Assembly: GCF_029277985.1 (NCBI RefSeq)
Contig: NZ_CP119546.1
Coordinates: 2,108,001-2,172,000, forward strand
From: Providencia stuartii
Lineage (GTDB): Bacteria > Pseudomonadota > Gammaproteobacteria > Enterobacterales > Enterobacteriaceae
Direction of reading: 5' to 3'
DNA: 64,000 nucleotides
Both the position numbers and the translations under genes were made by a program. Numbering within the stretch: the first letter of the stretch is position 1; every line of letters starts with the position of its first letter. Shown here one piece after another: positions 16,580 through 25,843 of this stretch. The notes beneath the pieces are model-generated. The model saw nothing but the letters and a program-made list of their open reading frames with translations. It was not told the DNA's origin and did not search any database.

Positions 16580-17545
16580 CTAATTTTTTAATTTTTTAAT
16601 CAAATCCATCATCTGAACTTTACTGTCAGAAGAAACTTTACGGACTTCCAATTCGATGTTTTTCTCATTGAGATAATTGAAAGCGTCAATATCTGTTTGA
16701 TTGATAGACACGGCATTTGTCACTTGAGTTTTACCTTCATGGAACGCCATACCACCGATATTGACTGACTTTATATCTACACCTGCTTCAACGAGTCGTT
16801 TTACATCTGTTGGGTTAGTGAACAGCAACATGACACGTTCACCCGCGTATTTCGGGTTGTTATAAACACGAATACATTTTGCAACATCAACAACATGGGC
16901 TGTAACGCCCGGAGGGGCAACTTGTTTGAGTAATGTTGAACGAACTTGGTCTTTTGCGACCTCATCGCTGACAACGATAATACGTTTTACACGTGTTTCT
17001 TTTGTCCAGCGAGTTGCGACTTGGCCATGAATTAAACGGTCATCAATACGGGCGAGTGCGATCACCATATGTTCGCCAGGCGCAGCGGTGACAACTTGTG
17101 CAGGCGCAGGTTGTTGAACAGGCGCTGGTGTTACAGCGGCTTCTGGTTCTTTAAATTTCAGTGCGCGGATCCCACCACGGCCAGTTTCTAAAGCAACGGA
17201 GATTAACTCCTCAAAGGAAGGGTTATCATCGCGACACATAAAAGTTTCTACTAACATAGGCACGTTAACACCAGTGACTATTTCATAGTTTTTATGTTCG
17301 TTTACGATACGACTCGCCGCGTTAAATGGGCTACCGCCCCATGTATCGACTAGAAAAATCACTCCATTGGAGGTCTCTAAATCAGCTAGTTTTGCTGTGT
17401 ACTTTTCAAATAGGGTGTCCGCGTTTTCCCCTGGTACAAAGTCAATAAACGAGACATTTTCCTGCTCGCCAATTAACATTTCGGTGGTACGGAGAAGCTG
17501 CTCTGCCGCCACACCGTGGGTACCAATCATAATAGCTATACTCAC
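16580..17545 (-). CDS. manX: Mannose PTS IIAB component
   Basis: ManX is the cytoplasmic phosphocarrier of the mannose PTS. The 321-residue protein carries an N-terminal IIA domain with the phospho-histidine His10 (MIGTHGVAAE), an Ala/Pro/Gln-rich linker at about 136-155 (PAPVQQPAPAQ), and a IIB domain with the second phosphorylation site in ARIDDRLIHGQVATRW. Phosphate passes from HPr to IIA, then IIB, then the incoming sugar. It is the first gene of manXYZ, and its long upstream region suggests regulation. Confidence 0.97.
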   Translation of the reverse strand: MSIAIMIGTHGVAAEQLLRTTEMLIGEQENVSFIDFVPGENADTLFEKYTAKLADLETSNGVIFLVDTWGGSPFNAASRIVNEHKNYEIVTGVNVPMLVETFMCRDDNPSFEELISVALETGRGGIRALKFKEPEAAVTPAPVQQPAPAQVVTAAPGEHMVIALARIDDRLIHGQVATRWTKETRVKRIIVVSDEVAKDQVRSTLLKQVAPPGVTAHVVDVAKCIRVYNNPKYAGERVMLLFTNPTDVKRLVEAGVDIKSVNIGGMAFHEGKTQVTNAVSINQTDIDAFNYLNEKNIELEVRKVSSDSKVQMMDLIKKLKN

Positions 17546-18128
17546 TTGATTTCCCTCTTAACAGATATAGAACGGAATTTGTTTATCAGGTCAAAATTGA
17601 ATCAGGGTGATGAAACCTCCTAATTAAAGAACGGTATTAATAATATTAGCTGATTAAATTCACTCCACTTAGTACAACGAGTAAACAATTATCATGCTAA
17701 TTACGATCATTAGAAAAGGTAGCATAACATTTTGTATAAGCGTAAAAACTTGTTTTGCGTCAGAAAATTAAAAACATGCAGGTTATTTCAAATAAAATGC
17801 AAGTTTTATCTGTATATATTTGTTTCGTTGAATCAATTATCTAAAAATGATTTTTAAATGGATAATTAAACTGTTATCGGTAACAAAAAAAGAATAGGAA
17901 ATGTAAGGTTTTTACGCGTGAGATTAAAAAAGTGTCAAAAAATGACACGATTCAGCAGTAGGAAGTTCTGAAAGGGAGCCGTTAAAAGATAAAGAATATA
18001 AAATCACTTTTCATTAAATATTTATCACAGAATAAAATGGCTCCATGTGATGAGCAAAGTAGGAGAAATATAGAGCAGAAAAAGATATCTGTGAGGTTAA
18101 ATAATGCTCAAAGTAACCGTTGCTAAAT
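17546..18128. other. manX upstream regulatory region
   Basis: About 580 bases between sdaA and manX without a supported gene. It holds several dyads: TTATTTcAAATAA (about 17783-17795), an AATTATC...GATAATT pair (17836-17868), the GntR/LacI-type site at 17872-17885, and GTGTCA-AAAAA-TGACAC (17932-17948). A 29-codon ATG frame at about 18038 lacks a ribosome site and is not annotated. Confidence 0.5.
17872..17885. promoter_or_regulatory. Candidate LacI/GntR-type operator upstream of manX
   Basis: TGTTATCGGTAACA, whose reverse complement is TGTTACCGATAACA, fits the E. coli gluconate repressor (GntR, LacI family) box TGTTACC(G/C)GTAACA with one change. It lies about 330 bases upstream of manX, which is far for a simple operator, so the regulator and target are uncertain. 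Confidence 0.35.
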
Positions 18129-18167
18129 AAATACCGCGTATACAAAATAAAGTGCTATACGCGGTAT
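18129..18167 (-). terminator. Terminator of sdaA
   Basis: The stem ATACCGCGTATA / TATACGCGGTAT, 30 bases past the sdaA stop, is followed by TTTATTTA on the minus strand. Confidence 0.8.
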
Positions 18168-18197
18168 CAAATAACCGTTTAATGGTAGTGTGAGTGT

Positions 18198-19562
18198 TTA
18201 ATCACATTGGACTTTAATGGCTAAACCACCGCGAGAGGTTTCACGGTATTTTGCATTCATGTCTTTTCCTGTTTCATACATTGTCTCGATAACTTTATCG
18301 AGAGAGACTCGTGGTTCACTTGTTCGACGCAATGCCATACGCGTTGCGTTGACAGCTTTGACGGAAGCAATCGCATTACGTTCGATACAAGGTACTTGCA
18401 CTTGGCCAGCAACAGGGTCACAGGTTAAACCTAGGTTATGTTCCATACCAATTTCAGCCGCGACACAAACCTGTTCAGGGCTACCACCAAACAGCTCGGC
18501 GAGGCCAGCAGCGGCCATCGAACATGCGACACCGACTTCACCTTGACAGCCAACTTCTGCACCTGAAATGGAAGCATTCATTTTATAAAGAATACCAATA
18601 GCGCCAGATGCAAGGAAATAACGGGTATAAAGCTCAGGAGTGACGGGTTCAATACAGTGATTATAATAAGCAAGTACAGCGGGGACGATACCACATGCAC
18701 CGTTCGTTGGTGCAGTTACGACACGCCCGCCAGCCGCATTTTCCTCATTAACAGCTAAAGCATACATGTTAATGAGATCCACAACGTTCATTGGGTCATT
18801 AGACAGTTTGCTTGATGAAGTTACGAGGCGATTCAGTGCTGGAGCACGACGAGGCACGCGTAGTGGCCCAGGAAGAACGCCTTCAGTATTGAGTCCTCGT
18901 TCTATACAAGCCTGCATGGTTTTCCAGACATCGGCAAAATATGCCTCAATTTCTTCTTTAGTATGAAGGTCTAGTTCATTCTTCATCATCAAGCTAGAAA
19001 TGGATAAGCCTGTCTTTTTGCAATGAAGTAACAGTTCTTCTGCTGATTTAAATGGATAGGATACAGGTTTGCTATCGAGAGTGGATTGACCAAAGTGTTC
19101 TTCATCAACGATAAAACCACCGCCGATGGAATAGTAAGTTTTGGTGTAAATTTCATCTTCACCTGAAAACGCATGGATGGTCATGCCGTTTTCGTGTAAA
19201 GGGAGGTTATCTGAACGGAAATTCATACCACCTTCACGAGGAAAATCGACGGTGTGAGTACCATTGGCTAGCAGTAATTTTTCCGTTTTTTCAACGTTAT
19301 CGATAAAGCTTGGAATAGATTCAATATCAACGGTTGCAGGTAAGTTGCCAGCAAGGCCCATAATGATTGCAATATCGGTATGGTGACCTTTTCCAGTGAG
19401 CGAAAGAGAGCCATAAACGTCAACCGCAATGCGTGTGACGCTTGGTAATAATTGTTTATTTACCAAATCATCGACAAATTCTTTTCCCGCCTTCATTGGG
19501 CCGACGGTATGAGAGCTTGAAGGACCTATGCCCACTTTAAACATGTCGAATACGCTTATCAC
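18198..19562 (-). CDS. sdaA: L-serine ammonia-lyase
   Basis: SdaA deaminates L-serine to pyruvate and ammonia using an oxygen-sensitive 4Fe-4S cluster. The 454-residue single-chain enzyme has the N-terminal beta domain motif SVFDMFKVGIGPSSSHTVGP, and the alpha domain with APTNGACGIVPAV, GCQGEVGVACSMA and CDPVAGQVQVPCIERN. The cysteines in those motifs are the cluster ligands known for this family. Position next to nudL-pabB supports sdaA rather than sdaB. It would supply pyruvate during growth on amino acids. A terminator follows. Confidence 0.95.
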   Translation of the reverse strand: MISVFDMFKVGIGPSSSHTVGPMKAGKEFVDDLVNKQLLPSVTRIAVDVYGSLSLTGKGHHTDIAIIMGLAGNLPATVDIESIPSFIDNVEKTEKLLLANGTHTVDFPREGGMNFRSDNLPLHENGMTIHAFSGEDEIYTKTYYSIGGGFIVDEEHFGQSTLDSKPVSYPFKSAEELLLHCKKTGLSISSLMMKNELDLHTKEEIEAYFADVWKTMQACIERGLNTEGVLPGPLRVPRRAPALNRLVTSSSKLSNDPMNVVDLINMYALAVNEENAAGGRVVTAPTNGACGIVPAVLAYYNHCIEPVTPELYTRYFLASGAIGILYKMNASISGAEVGCQGEVGVACSMAAAGLAELFGGSPEQVCVAAEIGMEHNLGLTCDPVAGQVQVPCIERNAIASVKAVNATRMALRRTSEPRVSLDKVIETMYETGKDMNAKYRETSRGGLAIKVQCD

Positions 19563-19735
19563 GCAGGACTCCTTAAAAAAAGTAGATATTTAGTGATTTA
19601 TTTTAAAGGGCGCTACTTTACTGTTATTTAGTAGTGTTAACCAGTAAGTTTAAATTATTTTTTAAAATAAGGTAGCAACAAAAGGCCTATTGATTAAAAA
19701 TAGCACAAAATGTCAGCGATTTCGTGATGAAGGCG

Positions 19736-20296
19736 CTATTTTAGTTGAAGAGCTAACTGATGAATAATGGCGGCAGTCAGTCCCCATACTAAATGGTTAT
19801 TATGCCAATAGAAAAAGATACGGTTACTGCTTCCTGCCCGTTTTACATCAACATACTTATGTTGGCTCAATGATAATGCATCAAATAGAGGCACTTCAAA
19901 GACAGAAGCAACTTCACTAGGGTTAGGGTGATAGTCAATACCTGGAGGTAATAATCCGACAACGGGGGTGACCTCATAGCCACCAAGGCTTTGTTGAGGG
20001 GTAAGCTGCCCGAGTATTTGTACTTTTTCTGGAGGAATGGCAACCTCTTCATACGCTTCCCGTAAAGCAGTGGTGATCAGAGAACCATCTTCAGGATCGC
20101 TAGCGCCACCCGGAAAAGCGACTTGACCTGCGTGAGAGCGCAAGAAAGGTGAGCGCTGTGTTAACAGCAAGGTTGGTGTTTTTTTATTAATGATCGGCAG
20201 AAGTACAGCAGCAGATTTACTCGCCGTACGTTGCGTTTGGCGAGTAACAGGAAGTGTAAACTGAAAACGGCTAATAAAGTCATTCAGTTTAGTCAT
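19736..20296 (-). CDS. nudL: Nudix hydrolase NudL (CoA pyrophosphatase-like)
   Basis: The 186-residue protein belongs to the NudL (YeaB) family related to coenzyme A diphosphatases. The Nudix box is GGASDPEDGSLITTALREAY followed by EEV (about residues 62-84), preceded by the UPF0035-type segment LLTQRSPFLRSHAGQVAFPG seen in CoA pyrophosphatases. The actual substrate is not certain. The gene overlaps the 3' end of pabB by 8 bases, so the two are translationally coupled, as in E. coli. Confidence 0.92.
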   Translation of the reverse strand: MTKLNDFISRFQFTLPVTRQTQRTASKSAAVLLPIINKKTPTLLLTQRSPFLRSHAGQVAFPGGASDPEDGSLITTALREAYEEVAIPPEKVQILGQLTPQQSLGGYEVTPVVGLLPPGIDYHPNPSEVASVFEVPLFDALSLSQHKYVDVKRAGSSNRIFFYWHNNHLVWGLTAAIIHQLALQLK

Positions 20297-21656
20297 TATG
20301 CTGCAATTCTCCTAACAAGGGTAATATAAGCCGTAATTTATCAAACGTTTCCTGATATTCTTTATCTGCTTGGCTGTCAGCAACGATTCCGCCACCGGCC
20401 CAGCAGTAAATACGTTTCTTATCAGTTAACAAAGTACGAATCGTTATATTAGTATCCATTTTACCACAAAAGCTAATATAGCCAATTGCACCACAATACC
20501 CATGCCGACGATGAGGTTCAAGCTCTTCTATAATTTGCATGGCACGAATTTTAGGTGCGCCAGTTATTGAACCACCAGGAAAACTGGCACGAAGCAAATC
20601 TGTTGCAGTATAAGGTGCAGCAAGAGTTGCAGTGATGGTGCTAACGAGGTGATGAACGGCTGGAAAAGCTTCAACAACGAATAATTCCGGCACTTTCACG
20701 GAGCCCGGCACAGCAACGCGACCAATATCATTTCTAAGTAAATCGACAATCATCAGATTTTCAGCGCGATCTTTAGGCGAATTAGCTAACTTTTCAGCTT
20801 GAATGAGATCCTCTTGTTTATCTTCTAATCGTGGAAGCGTACCTTTAATTGGTCGAGTTTGAATTTCCCCATCCTGCAAAAGAATAAAACGTTCAGGTGA
20901 AATGCTTATCACTGCATTATCAGGTAGGCGTATAAAGGAAGAAAAGGGCGCTCGGTTTGATTGAGTGAGTGATAAAAAAGCATCCCATTCATTGCCTTTA
21001 TAGGTGGCATCAAAACGCTGTGCTAGGTTGATTTGATAACAATCACCATTGCGCAGGTATTCATGTATTTGTTGTATTTTTTGCTGATATTGCTCTTGTG
21101 TCATGTTTGAATGCCATGCGCTAGTGAGCGTAAATTGCGTTTTGCGTGGTGCTTTTTGCTTTTTTAGCCAATTAAGACGTTCATGTACATCGGAGTAACT
21201 CAATAATGTGACCGTTTTTTCTTGATTATCGACAATCAAAGCCCATTCATATATACCGACGGCCATATCGGGAAAGTGCAGGTCAACATGGGCTATTTGT
21301 GGCATTTTTTCAATACGTCGACCGAGATCGTAGCTCCAAATACCTAAAGCCCCTCCTGTAAAAGGGAGCGAATCGTCACGAGCGTGTTTAGGTGTGAATT
21401 GTTCAATGGATTGTTGGAGTAATTTAAACGGGTCGTCACTCGAAACTTCGACAGTTTGTAAGTGGGTTTTGGTCGTTTTATCCCCCTCGGTGATGAGCGT
21501 TGCAATAGGATCAGCAACGATAATATCGTATCGATTATGTGGATGATCCGCATTGCCTGAATGCAGGAGCATGGACCAAGGTTGATGAGCTAGTGGAGCA
21601 AAGTAATCAATAGCTGCATCAGGATGATAAGGAAGTTGTATTTTATTGATAACCAT
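20289..21656 (-). CDS. pabB: Aminodeoxychorismate synthase component I
   Basis: PabB converts chorismate plus ammonia (from PabA) to 4-amino-4-deoxychorismate, the first step to p-aminobenzoate and folate. The 455-residue protein has an N-terminal glutamine-dependent domain and a chorismate-binding C-terminal half with ISPERFILL, the PIKGT motif (RPIKGTLPR; the Lys is the catalytic one in this family), AENLMIVDLLRND and ASFPGGSITGAPKIRAMQII. ATG at 21656 gives the expected length (E. coli 453). It is followed by overlapping nudL. Confidence 0.96.
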   Translation of the reverse strand: MVINKIQLPYHPDAAIDYFAPLAHQPWSMLLHSGNADHPHNRYDIIVADPIATLITEGDKTTKTHLQTVEVSSDDPFKLLQQSIEQFTPKHARDDSLPFTGGALGIWSYDLGRRIEKMPQIAHVDLHFPDMAVGIYEWALIVDNQEKTVTLLSYSDVHERLNWLKKQKAPRKTQFTLTSAWHSNMTQEQYQQKIQQIHEYLRNGDCYQINLAQRFDATYKGNEWDAFLSLTQSNRAPFSSFIRLPDNAVISISPERFILLQDGEIQTRPIKGTLPRLEDKQEDLIQAEKLANSPKDRAENLMIVDLLRNDIGRVAVPGSVKVPELFVVEAFPAVHHLVSTITATLAAPYTATDLLRASFPGGSITGAPKIRAMQIIEELEPHRRHGYCGAIGYISFCGKMDTNITIRTLLTDKKRIYCWAGGGIVADSQADKEYQETFDKLRLILPLLGELQHND

Positions 21657-21809
21657 TTGTCTATACTAATCTAAAAATCCACAAAAAGAATTACTGTCCA
21701 GATTAGCATATATCTTATCTTAAACAGCTAACAGCTGTTAAAATTAGGCTAAAATTTTTTATTTTCACCTAAATCACTTAATGATTAACCAGTAAGAAGA
21801 GAGGTAAAG

Positions 21810-21983
21810 ATGTTTTCAGGCATGCCTGCACTCAATCATCAAGAACAACAGGAAGCTGTTGAACGCATTCATCAACTAATGGCAGATGGAATGAGCAGTG
21901 GGGAAGCGATCGCACTGGTCGCACAAGAAATTCGTGAGAAGCATAAAGATAAAGAGCAGATTCATGCTCGGTTTGAAGAATAA
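21810..21983 (+). CDS. yoaH: UPF0181 protein YoaH
   Basis: This 57-residue protein ([20 protein letters not shown], then [20 protein letters not shown], ending HARFEE) closely follows E. coli YoaH (59 aa), which is likewise divergent from pabB. It is a small helical cytoplasmic protein of unknown function. GAGG lies 7 bases upstream of the ATG. Confidence 0.9.
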   Translation: MFSGMPALNHQEQQEAVERIHQLMADGMSSGEAIALVAQEIREKHKDKEQIHARFEE

Positions 21984-22172
21984 AATAAATATGAGTAAAA
22001 CAAACTATTAACATTTATGCTAAAATCTGATACATATTAGTTAAGTCATACCATTTCTGGCAGTTTATAAATATTTCGACTATTTTAGTTAGATGAGATA
22101 AATGTCGTAAAAAATTAACTATGGTCACTGAACTAATTTGTTACCTAACATTTTATAGGGATCGGAGGAAGC

Positions 22173-22538
22173 ATGAAGGCTGGAAAAAAAATCGGTTTTG
22201 CTTTAGGTAGCTGTGCATTGTTGTTCAGTTCAATTGCATTCAGCGCTAATCAAGAAGAAGGCAAAGCAGCCCCCTTTATTAGCTGTGAAAAATTAGCAGA
22301 GCCTCAAATCGCTGCACAAGTTAAAAATGATTTTATGAACAATCGTCTACCTCGTTGGGGAGATGAAAAGGCATTGGTGGGTAAAAAAGCAGTTGCTTGG
22401 GTGAATAATCAAGAAGTGACTAAAACGGCGACAGGTTATCAAGTGCCGTTAACGGTAAGAGGATCTAAACAGGATTTACATTATAACGTGGTAGTTGATT
22501 GTGAAAAATCCACGATCACTTATAACTCTACAAAATAA
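22173..22538 (+). CDS. yebF: YebF-family secreted protein
   Basis: The 121-residue protein has a signal peptide (MKAGKKIGFALGSCALLFSS, cleaved near FSA-NQ). The mature YebF fold carries two cysteines (in FISCEKL and VVDCEKS) known to form a disulfide in E. coli YebF, which is exported to the medium. VPLTVRGSKQDLHYNV is the most conserved stretch. ATCGGAGG is a strong ribosome site just before the ATG. A terminator follows directly. Its biological role is unknown. Confidence 0.9.
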   Translation: MKAGKKIGFALGSCALLFSSIAFSANQEEGKAAPFISCEKLAEPQIAAQVKNDFMNNRLPRWGDEKALVGKKAVAWVNNQEVTKTATGYQVPLTVRGSKQDLHYNVVVDCEKSTITYNSTK

Positions 22539-22568
22539 TCCTCAATATATTATTTAAGTATTGATAGG

Positions 22569-22596
22569 AAAGGGAGGCATTTAGCTTCCCTTTTTT
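22569..22596 (+). terminator. Terminator of yebF
   Basis: The stem AAGGGAG / CTTCCCTT with a short loop is followed by TTTTTT, 30 bases after the yebF stop. Confidence 0.85.
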
Positions 22597-22613
22597 ATGA
22601 CGCTTGATAACGT

Positions 22614-22844
22614 CTAACGATTTTTAGGCTCGTATGGAAGACGAGAAAAATGTTGTGAGAGTTGACGATAGTGGATCAACCTTTCCCTAAAATAGTTTCG
22701 AAGATGTTCAGGTTGTTCTTGTTCAACGGCTTCTGCAATGACGGCGATATTATAACGCTCTTTAAAGGCAACTCCGGAAGCTTGAAGATCTACGTTGATT
22801 TTATCCATTTCGTCTTTAGGTAATAATGCAAGATTATAGCTCAT
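22614..22844 (-). CDS. holE: DNA polymerase III theta subunit
   Basis: HolE is the small theta subunit of the DNA polymerase III core, binding and stabilising the epsilon proofreading subunit. The 76-residue length is identical to E. coli. Conserved blocks include [40 protein letters not shown] and FSRLPYEPK. The ATG at 22844 is chosen over the one four codons upstream because it gives the family length. Convergent with yebF. Confidence 0.95.
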   Translation of the reverse strand: MSYNLALLPKDEMDKINVDLQASGVAFKERYNIAVIAEAVEQEQPEHLRNYFRERLIHYRQLSQHFSRLPYEPKNR

Positions 22845-23222
22845 ATCCACTCTCAATCACTTCATTGTAGAGAGGATAGTGTAGCAATTTATGGATAAAA
22901 ATCACTAGATTCATGATGTTTGAAGAGATATAAATAATTTAATACTTTTTATAAAAAAGAGAATTTTGCATATAAAACACGTAATAAATTAATCAATAAC
23001 CATAATGATATAATGTGTTTTTAAATAAGAATAATTCTTGTTCCTCATGAGAAATAATGAAATGACATGAATAAAGATAATGAGATTGATTATTGTTAAT
23101 CTTACGTAAAGTTATTAATTATCAGTAGATTATATTTTTATGTTTTATTATTGTTTTAGGGTTTTAATTATTTTTATTATATGCATAATAATGGAATTAA
23201 TCTTAACAGCTAAGGAAAGAAT
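22845..23222. other. ftnA upstream region
   Basis: About 380 strongly A/T-rich bases between divergent holE and ftnA, with the Fur-box-like site at 23076-23094 and a second loose match, AGAATAATTCTTG, around 23027-23041. In E. coli ftnA, Fur counteracts H-NS silencing over a similar AT-rich stretch. No ORF was seen. Confidence 0.5.
23076..23094. promoter_or_regulatory. Fur-box-like site upstream of ftnA
   Basis: GATAATGAGATTGATTATT fits the Fur consensus GATAATGATAATCATTATC at most positions. It is about 130 bases upstream of the ftnA start, consistent with iron-responsive control of iron storage. Confidence 0.6.
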
Positions 23223-23726
23223 ATGTTAACAAATGATATGATCAATAAATTGAATGAGCAGTTAAATCTTGAGTTTTATTCTGCTAATTTATATTTACAA
23301 ATGAGTGCATGGTGTAGCGATAAAGGCTTTGAAGGTGCTGCGGCGTTTTTAAAAGCGCATTCTCAAGAAGAAATGGAACATATGCAGCGTTTATTTGACT
23401 ACTTAAGTGATACAGGTGCATTACCGAAGTTAGGTCAAATTGCAGCTCCACCGGTTGATTTCAAATCTATTGCTGATGTATTTACACAAACTTATCAGCA
23501 CGAACAGCAGATTACAGCAGAAATTAATAAGTTGGCGCATTTAGCGATGACTACGCAAGATTATTCTACGTTTAATTTCTTACAGTGGTATGTTGCAGAG
23601 CAGCATGAAGAAGAGAAATTATTTAAATCCATTCTGGATAAACTGGATATGGTGGGTGAAAGTGGCAAAGCGCTATTCTTATTGGATAAAGATCTAAAAA
23701 ATATGTCTGCCGCTGCACACGTTTAA
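23223..23726 (+). CDS. ftnA: Non-haem ferritin FtnA
   Basis: FtnA stores iron as a ferric mineral in a 24-subunit cytoplasmic shell. The 167-residue protein has the four-helix ferritin fold with ferroxidase ligands in [17 protein letters not shown] (Glu17), [12 protein letters not shown] (Glu-Glu and His) and [16 protein letters not shown]. The start is fixed by AAGGAAAG before the ATG. Single gene with its own terminator and an upstream Fur-box-like site. Confidence 0.96.
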   Translation: MLTNDMINKLNEQLNLEFYSANLYLQMSAWCSDKGFEGAAAFLKAHSQEEMEHMQRLFDYLSDTGALPKLGQIAAPPVDFKSIADVFTQTYQHEQQITAEINKLAHLAMTTQDYSTFNFLQWYVAEQHEEEKLFKSILDKLDMVGESGKALFLLDKDLKNMSAAAHV

Positions 23727-23740
23727 TATAAAACATCAAT

Positions 23741-23787
23741 AGGCTTATGAATCGTAGTGATTAATTTCAACATTCATGAGCCTTTTT
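23741..23787 (+). terminator. Terminator of ftnA
   Basis: The stem AGGCTTATGAAT / ATTCATGAGCCT (one wobble) is followed by TTTTTC. Confidence 0.8.
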
Positions 23788-23912
23788 CTTTTCATTTTGT
23801 GTCAATAATCACACCTTAAACAGCTAAATCGATTTTTTTGGCGATAAAGCGTATTTCTTCCGTATAATGGTTGGCAATAAATCTAAATTCACCTGCAAAT
23901 TAAGGGGTTACT

Positions 23913-24299
23913 ATGCCAATCTATCAACTCAAATCATCGTGGCGCAAATTAAGTGCGGTTGCTGTACTGTTTTTAGGCATGTCATTTCAACAGGCATTTG
24001 CGCATGCGCATTTAAAAGATCAACTTCCAGCAGAGGGCGCTTCAGTAGAACAAGCTCCAGAGTCAATTACCCTAAACTTCTCTGAAGGTATTGAGATCAA
24101 CTTTACTAAGGTAAAAGTGACGGGGCCTGATAATAGTGTAGTGAAAACAGGTAAACCGGCATTAGACCCAAGTAATGATACCAAGGTTATCGTACCTATC
24201 GAAAGCAACCTTGCGACCGGTAAGTATGATGTTAATTGGAGTGTTGTTTCTGTCGATGGACATAAAACAAAGGGTGAATATAGCTTTACTGTGAAATAA
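23913..24299 (+). CDS. yobA: CopC-domain copper-binding protein (YobA)
   Basis: The 128-residue periplasmic protein has a signal peptide ending in FAHA and a CopC beta-sandwich. The mature N-terminal histidine (HAHLKDQLPAEGA) and the C-terminal SVDGHKTKGEYSFTVK are the Cu(II) ligand regions of the family. It delivers copper to or with CopD, encoded 2 bases downstream. The order yobA-yebZ-yebY is that of E. coli. ATG at 23913 is chosen; a ribosome site (AAGGGG) lies 7 bases upstream. Confidence 0.93.
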   Translation: MPIYQLKSSWRKLSAVAVLFLGMSFQQAFAHAHLKDQLPAEGASVEQAPESITLNFSEGIEINFTKVKVTGPDNSVVKTGKPALDPSNDTKVIVPIESNLATGKYDVNWSVVSVDGHKTKGEYSFTVK

Positions 24300-24301
24300 T
24301 C

Positions 24302-25198
24302 ATGTCTCTAGAGGCATTTTATACAGTCATACGCTTTTCCCATTTTGTCGCTGCGATGTTGATGTGTGGTATGTCAATATTCGCGGCTGTTCTCAGTGTT
24401 GGCGCTTTTCGTCAGGTTCTTCGTCAGCTCCTTAATCGTGCGATTATCTTTAGTGCAGTCATCACGGCACTTACTGCTTTTGCGTGGATGTCTGCTCAAG
24501 CTGGGTTAATGGGAGATGGCTGGGAAGATACACTTGATATTGATATTTGGAAGAGCGTTTTTAGTACAACATTCGGTCAAGTATGGCGTTGGGAATTACT
24601 CTTTTCCTTAATGACGCTTGTCGTTGTTTTTATTCGTTCACAAAATCTTCGTTTATACCTGCTGTTAATACTTTCGATTATTCTACTCGGATTACATGCT
24701 CTTATTGGTCATGCAGCGATGCATGATGGTTTAATAGGGGGCCTACATCGTTTGAATCAATTCATTCATCTTATCAGCTCAGCCTATTGGTTTGGTGGTT
24801 TGTGGCCATTCCTGATTTGCATTCAATTTTTACGTGATAAAAATGAATTAGCTACAGGCTTAGATAAGCAAATATTTGTTAGTTTGATTCGTTTCTCACG
24901 TGCAGGACATGTTGCTGTGGTATTGGTATTAATGACAGGGATCATGAGTTCGATAACATTATTGCCAAATTGGCCGTTAAGCTATTCTGGCTCAGAATAT
25001 CAATCTTGGCTTTGGTTAAAAATTGGTTTAGTCGCGTTAATGGTCCTACTCGCCTTGATTAATCGTTATATACTGGTGCCGACGATCAAAAGAAAAGGGC
25101 GATTACAATATTTGATTGTTAATAGCTGGATTGAATTGTTGTTAGGAAGTGTGGCCATTTTGGCTGTCGCTATTTTTGCAACTTATCAGCCGGTATAA
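24302..25198 (+). CDS. yebZ: CopD-family copper membrane protein (YebZ)
   Basis: This 298-residue integral membrane protein has about eight hydrophobic segments and the CopD signatures: an early His in IRFSHFVAAMLMCGMS, GHAAMHDG and HLISSAYWFGGLWPF. The family moves or senses copper at the inner membrane with CopC. It starts 2 bases after the yobA stop, so the genes are co-translated. YebY follows 41 bases later. Confidence 0.93.
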   Translation: MSLEAFYTVIRFSHFVAAMLMCGMSIFAAVLSVGAFRQVLRQLLNRAIIFSAVITALTAFAWMSAQAGLMGDGWEDTLDIDIWKSVFSTTFGQVWRWELLFSLMTLVVVFIRSQNLRLYLLLILSIILLGLHALIGHAAMHDGLIGGLHRLNQFIHLISSAYWFGGLWPFLICIQFLRDKNELATGLDKQIFVSLIRFSRAGHVAVVLVLMTGIMSSITLLPNWPLSYSGSEYQSWLWLKIGLVALMVLLALINRYILVPTIKRKGRLQYLIVNSWIELLLGSVAILAVAIFATYQPV

Positions 25199-25239
25199 TA
25201 ATACGATAATGAATTTGATGTTCTAACAAGGTAATTTTC

Positions 25240-25587
25240 ATGAAACTGAAATTAGCGCTTTATTCTATGTTGTTGGTAAGTACCACTTTTAGTGTGGCAG
25301 CTGCCCCTATCGAGACCGTGAGTAAAAAGCAATTTGGTGATGATTGGCCATTTACCCGTGAAGAGGTGATGCTAGAGTGCCGAGGCAATGGGGCACTTAT
25401 TGTGATCAATCCAGCGACACTAATGCAATACCCACTTAATGATGTCGCGGATAGCCAGATGAAGAATAAAGAGATAAAAGCTCAACCAATTGATGTGCTA
25501 TTAAAGCCCATTGATACACAGAAAACCACCGAAGAGCGTATTCAACCGCTTAAGTTAGCAGCAGAGAAGCTGTGCAACAAAGCCTGA
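25240..25587 (+). CDS. yebY: DUF2511 periplasmic protein YebY
   Basis: The 115-residue protein has a signal peptide cleaved near VAAA-PIE. The mature DUF2511 domain has motifs KKQFGDDWPFTREEVMLECR and GNGALIVINP, and a second cysteine near the C-terminus (AEKLCNKA), allowing a disulfide. It is the third gene of the copper operon, as in E. coli. Function unknown, perhaps copper-related by context. Confidence 0.9.
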   Translation: MKLKLALYSMLLVSTTFSVAAAPIETVSKKQFGDDWPFTREEVMLECRGNGALIVINPATLMQYPLNDVADSQMKNKEIKAQPIDVLLKPIDTQKTTEERIQPLKLAAEKLCNKA

Positions 25588-25612
25588 TATTATATTTATA
25601 GTAAAATAATAA

Positions 25613-25660
25613 GTGCCGTAAATCGTAAGTATATTACTTATCATTTATGGCATTTTTTTT
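25613..25660 (+). terminator. Terminator of the yobA-yebZ-yebY operon
   Basis: The long stem TGCCGTAAAT-GTAAGT / ACTTA-CATTTATGGCA (minor bulges) is followed by a run of eight T residues. Confidence 0.85.
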
Positions 25661-25843
25661 ATTTTACCATTTATGCATTTAACCCCAGCTAAACTTGAAA
25701 GGTTACACTTATTTTTGATATAGAATTTACCTATCAATCAAATAGCTCGATATTCGAATATTAAGAAATAAATTGTGTTAATAATATGTAAAAAAATTGA
25801 TAATTTATGTGGTAAGAGTGCGCTTAGCAAGCTAGTATTAAAT

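Noticed and set aside
18038..18127. 29-codon ATG frame between manX and sdaA on the plus strand
   Set aside because: No ribosome site, charged random composition, and it lies across the sdaA 3' flank.
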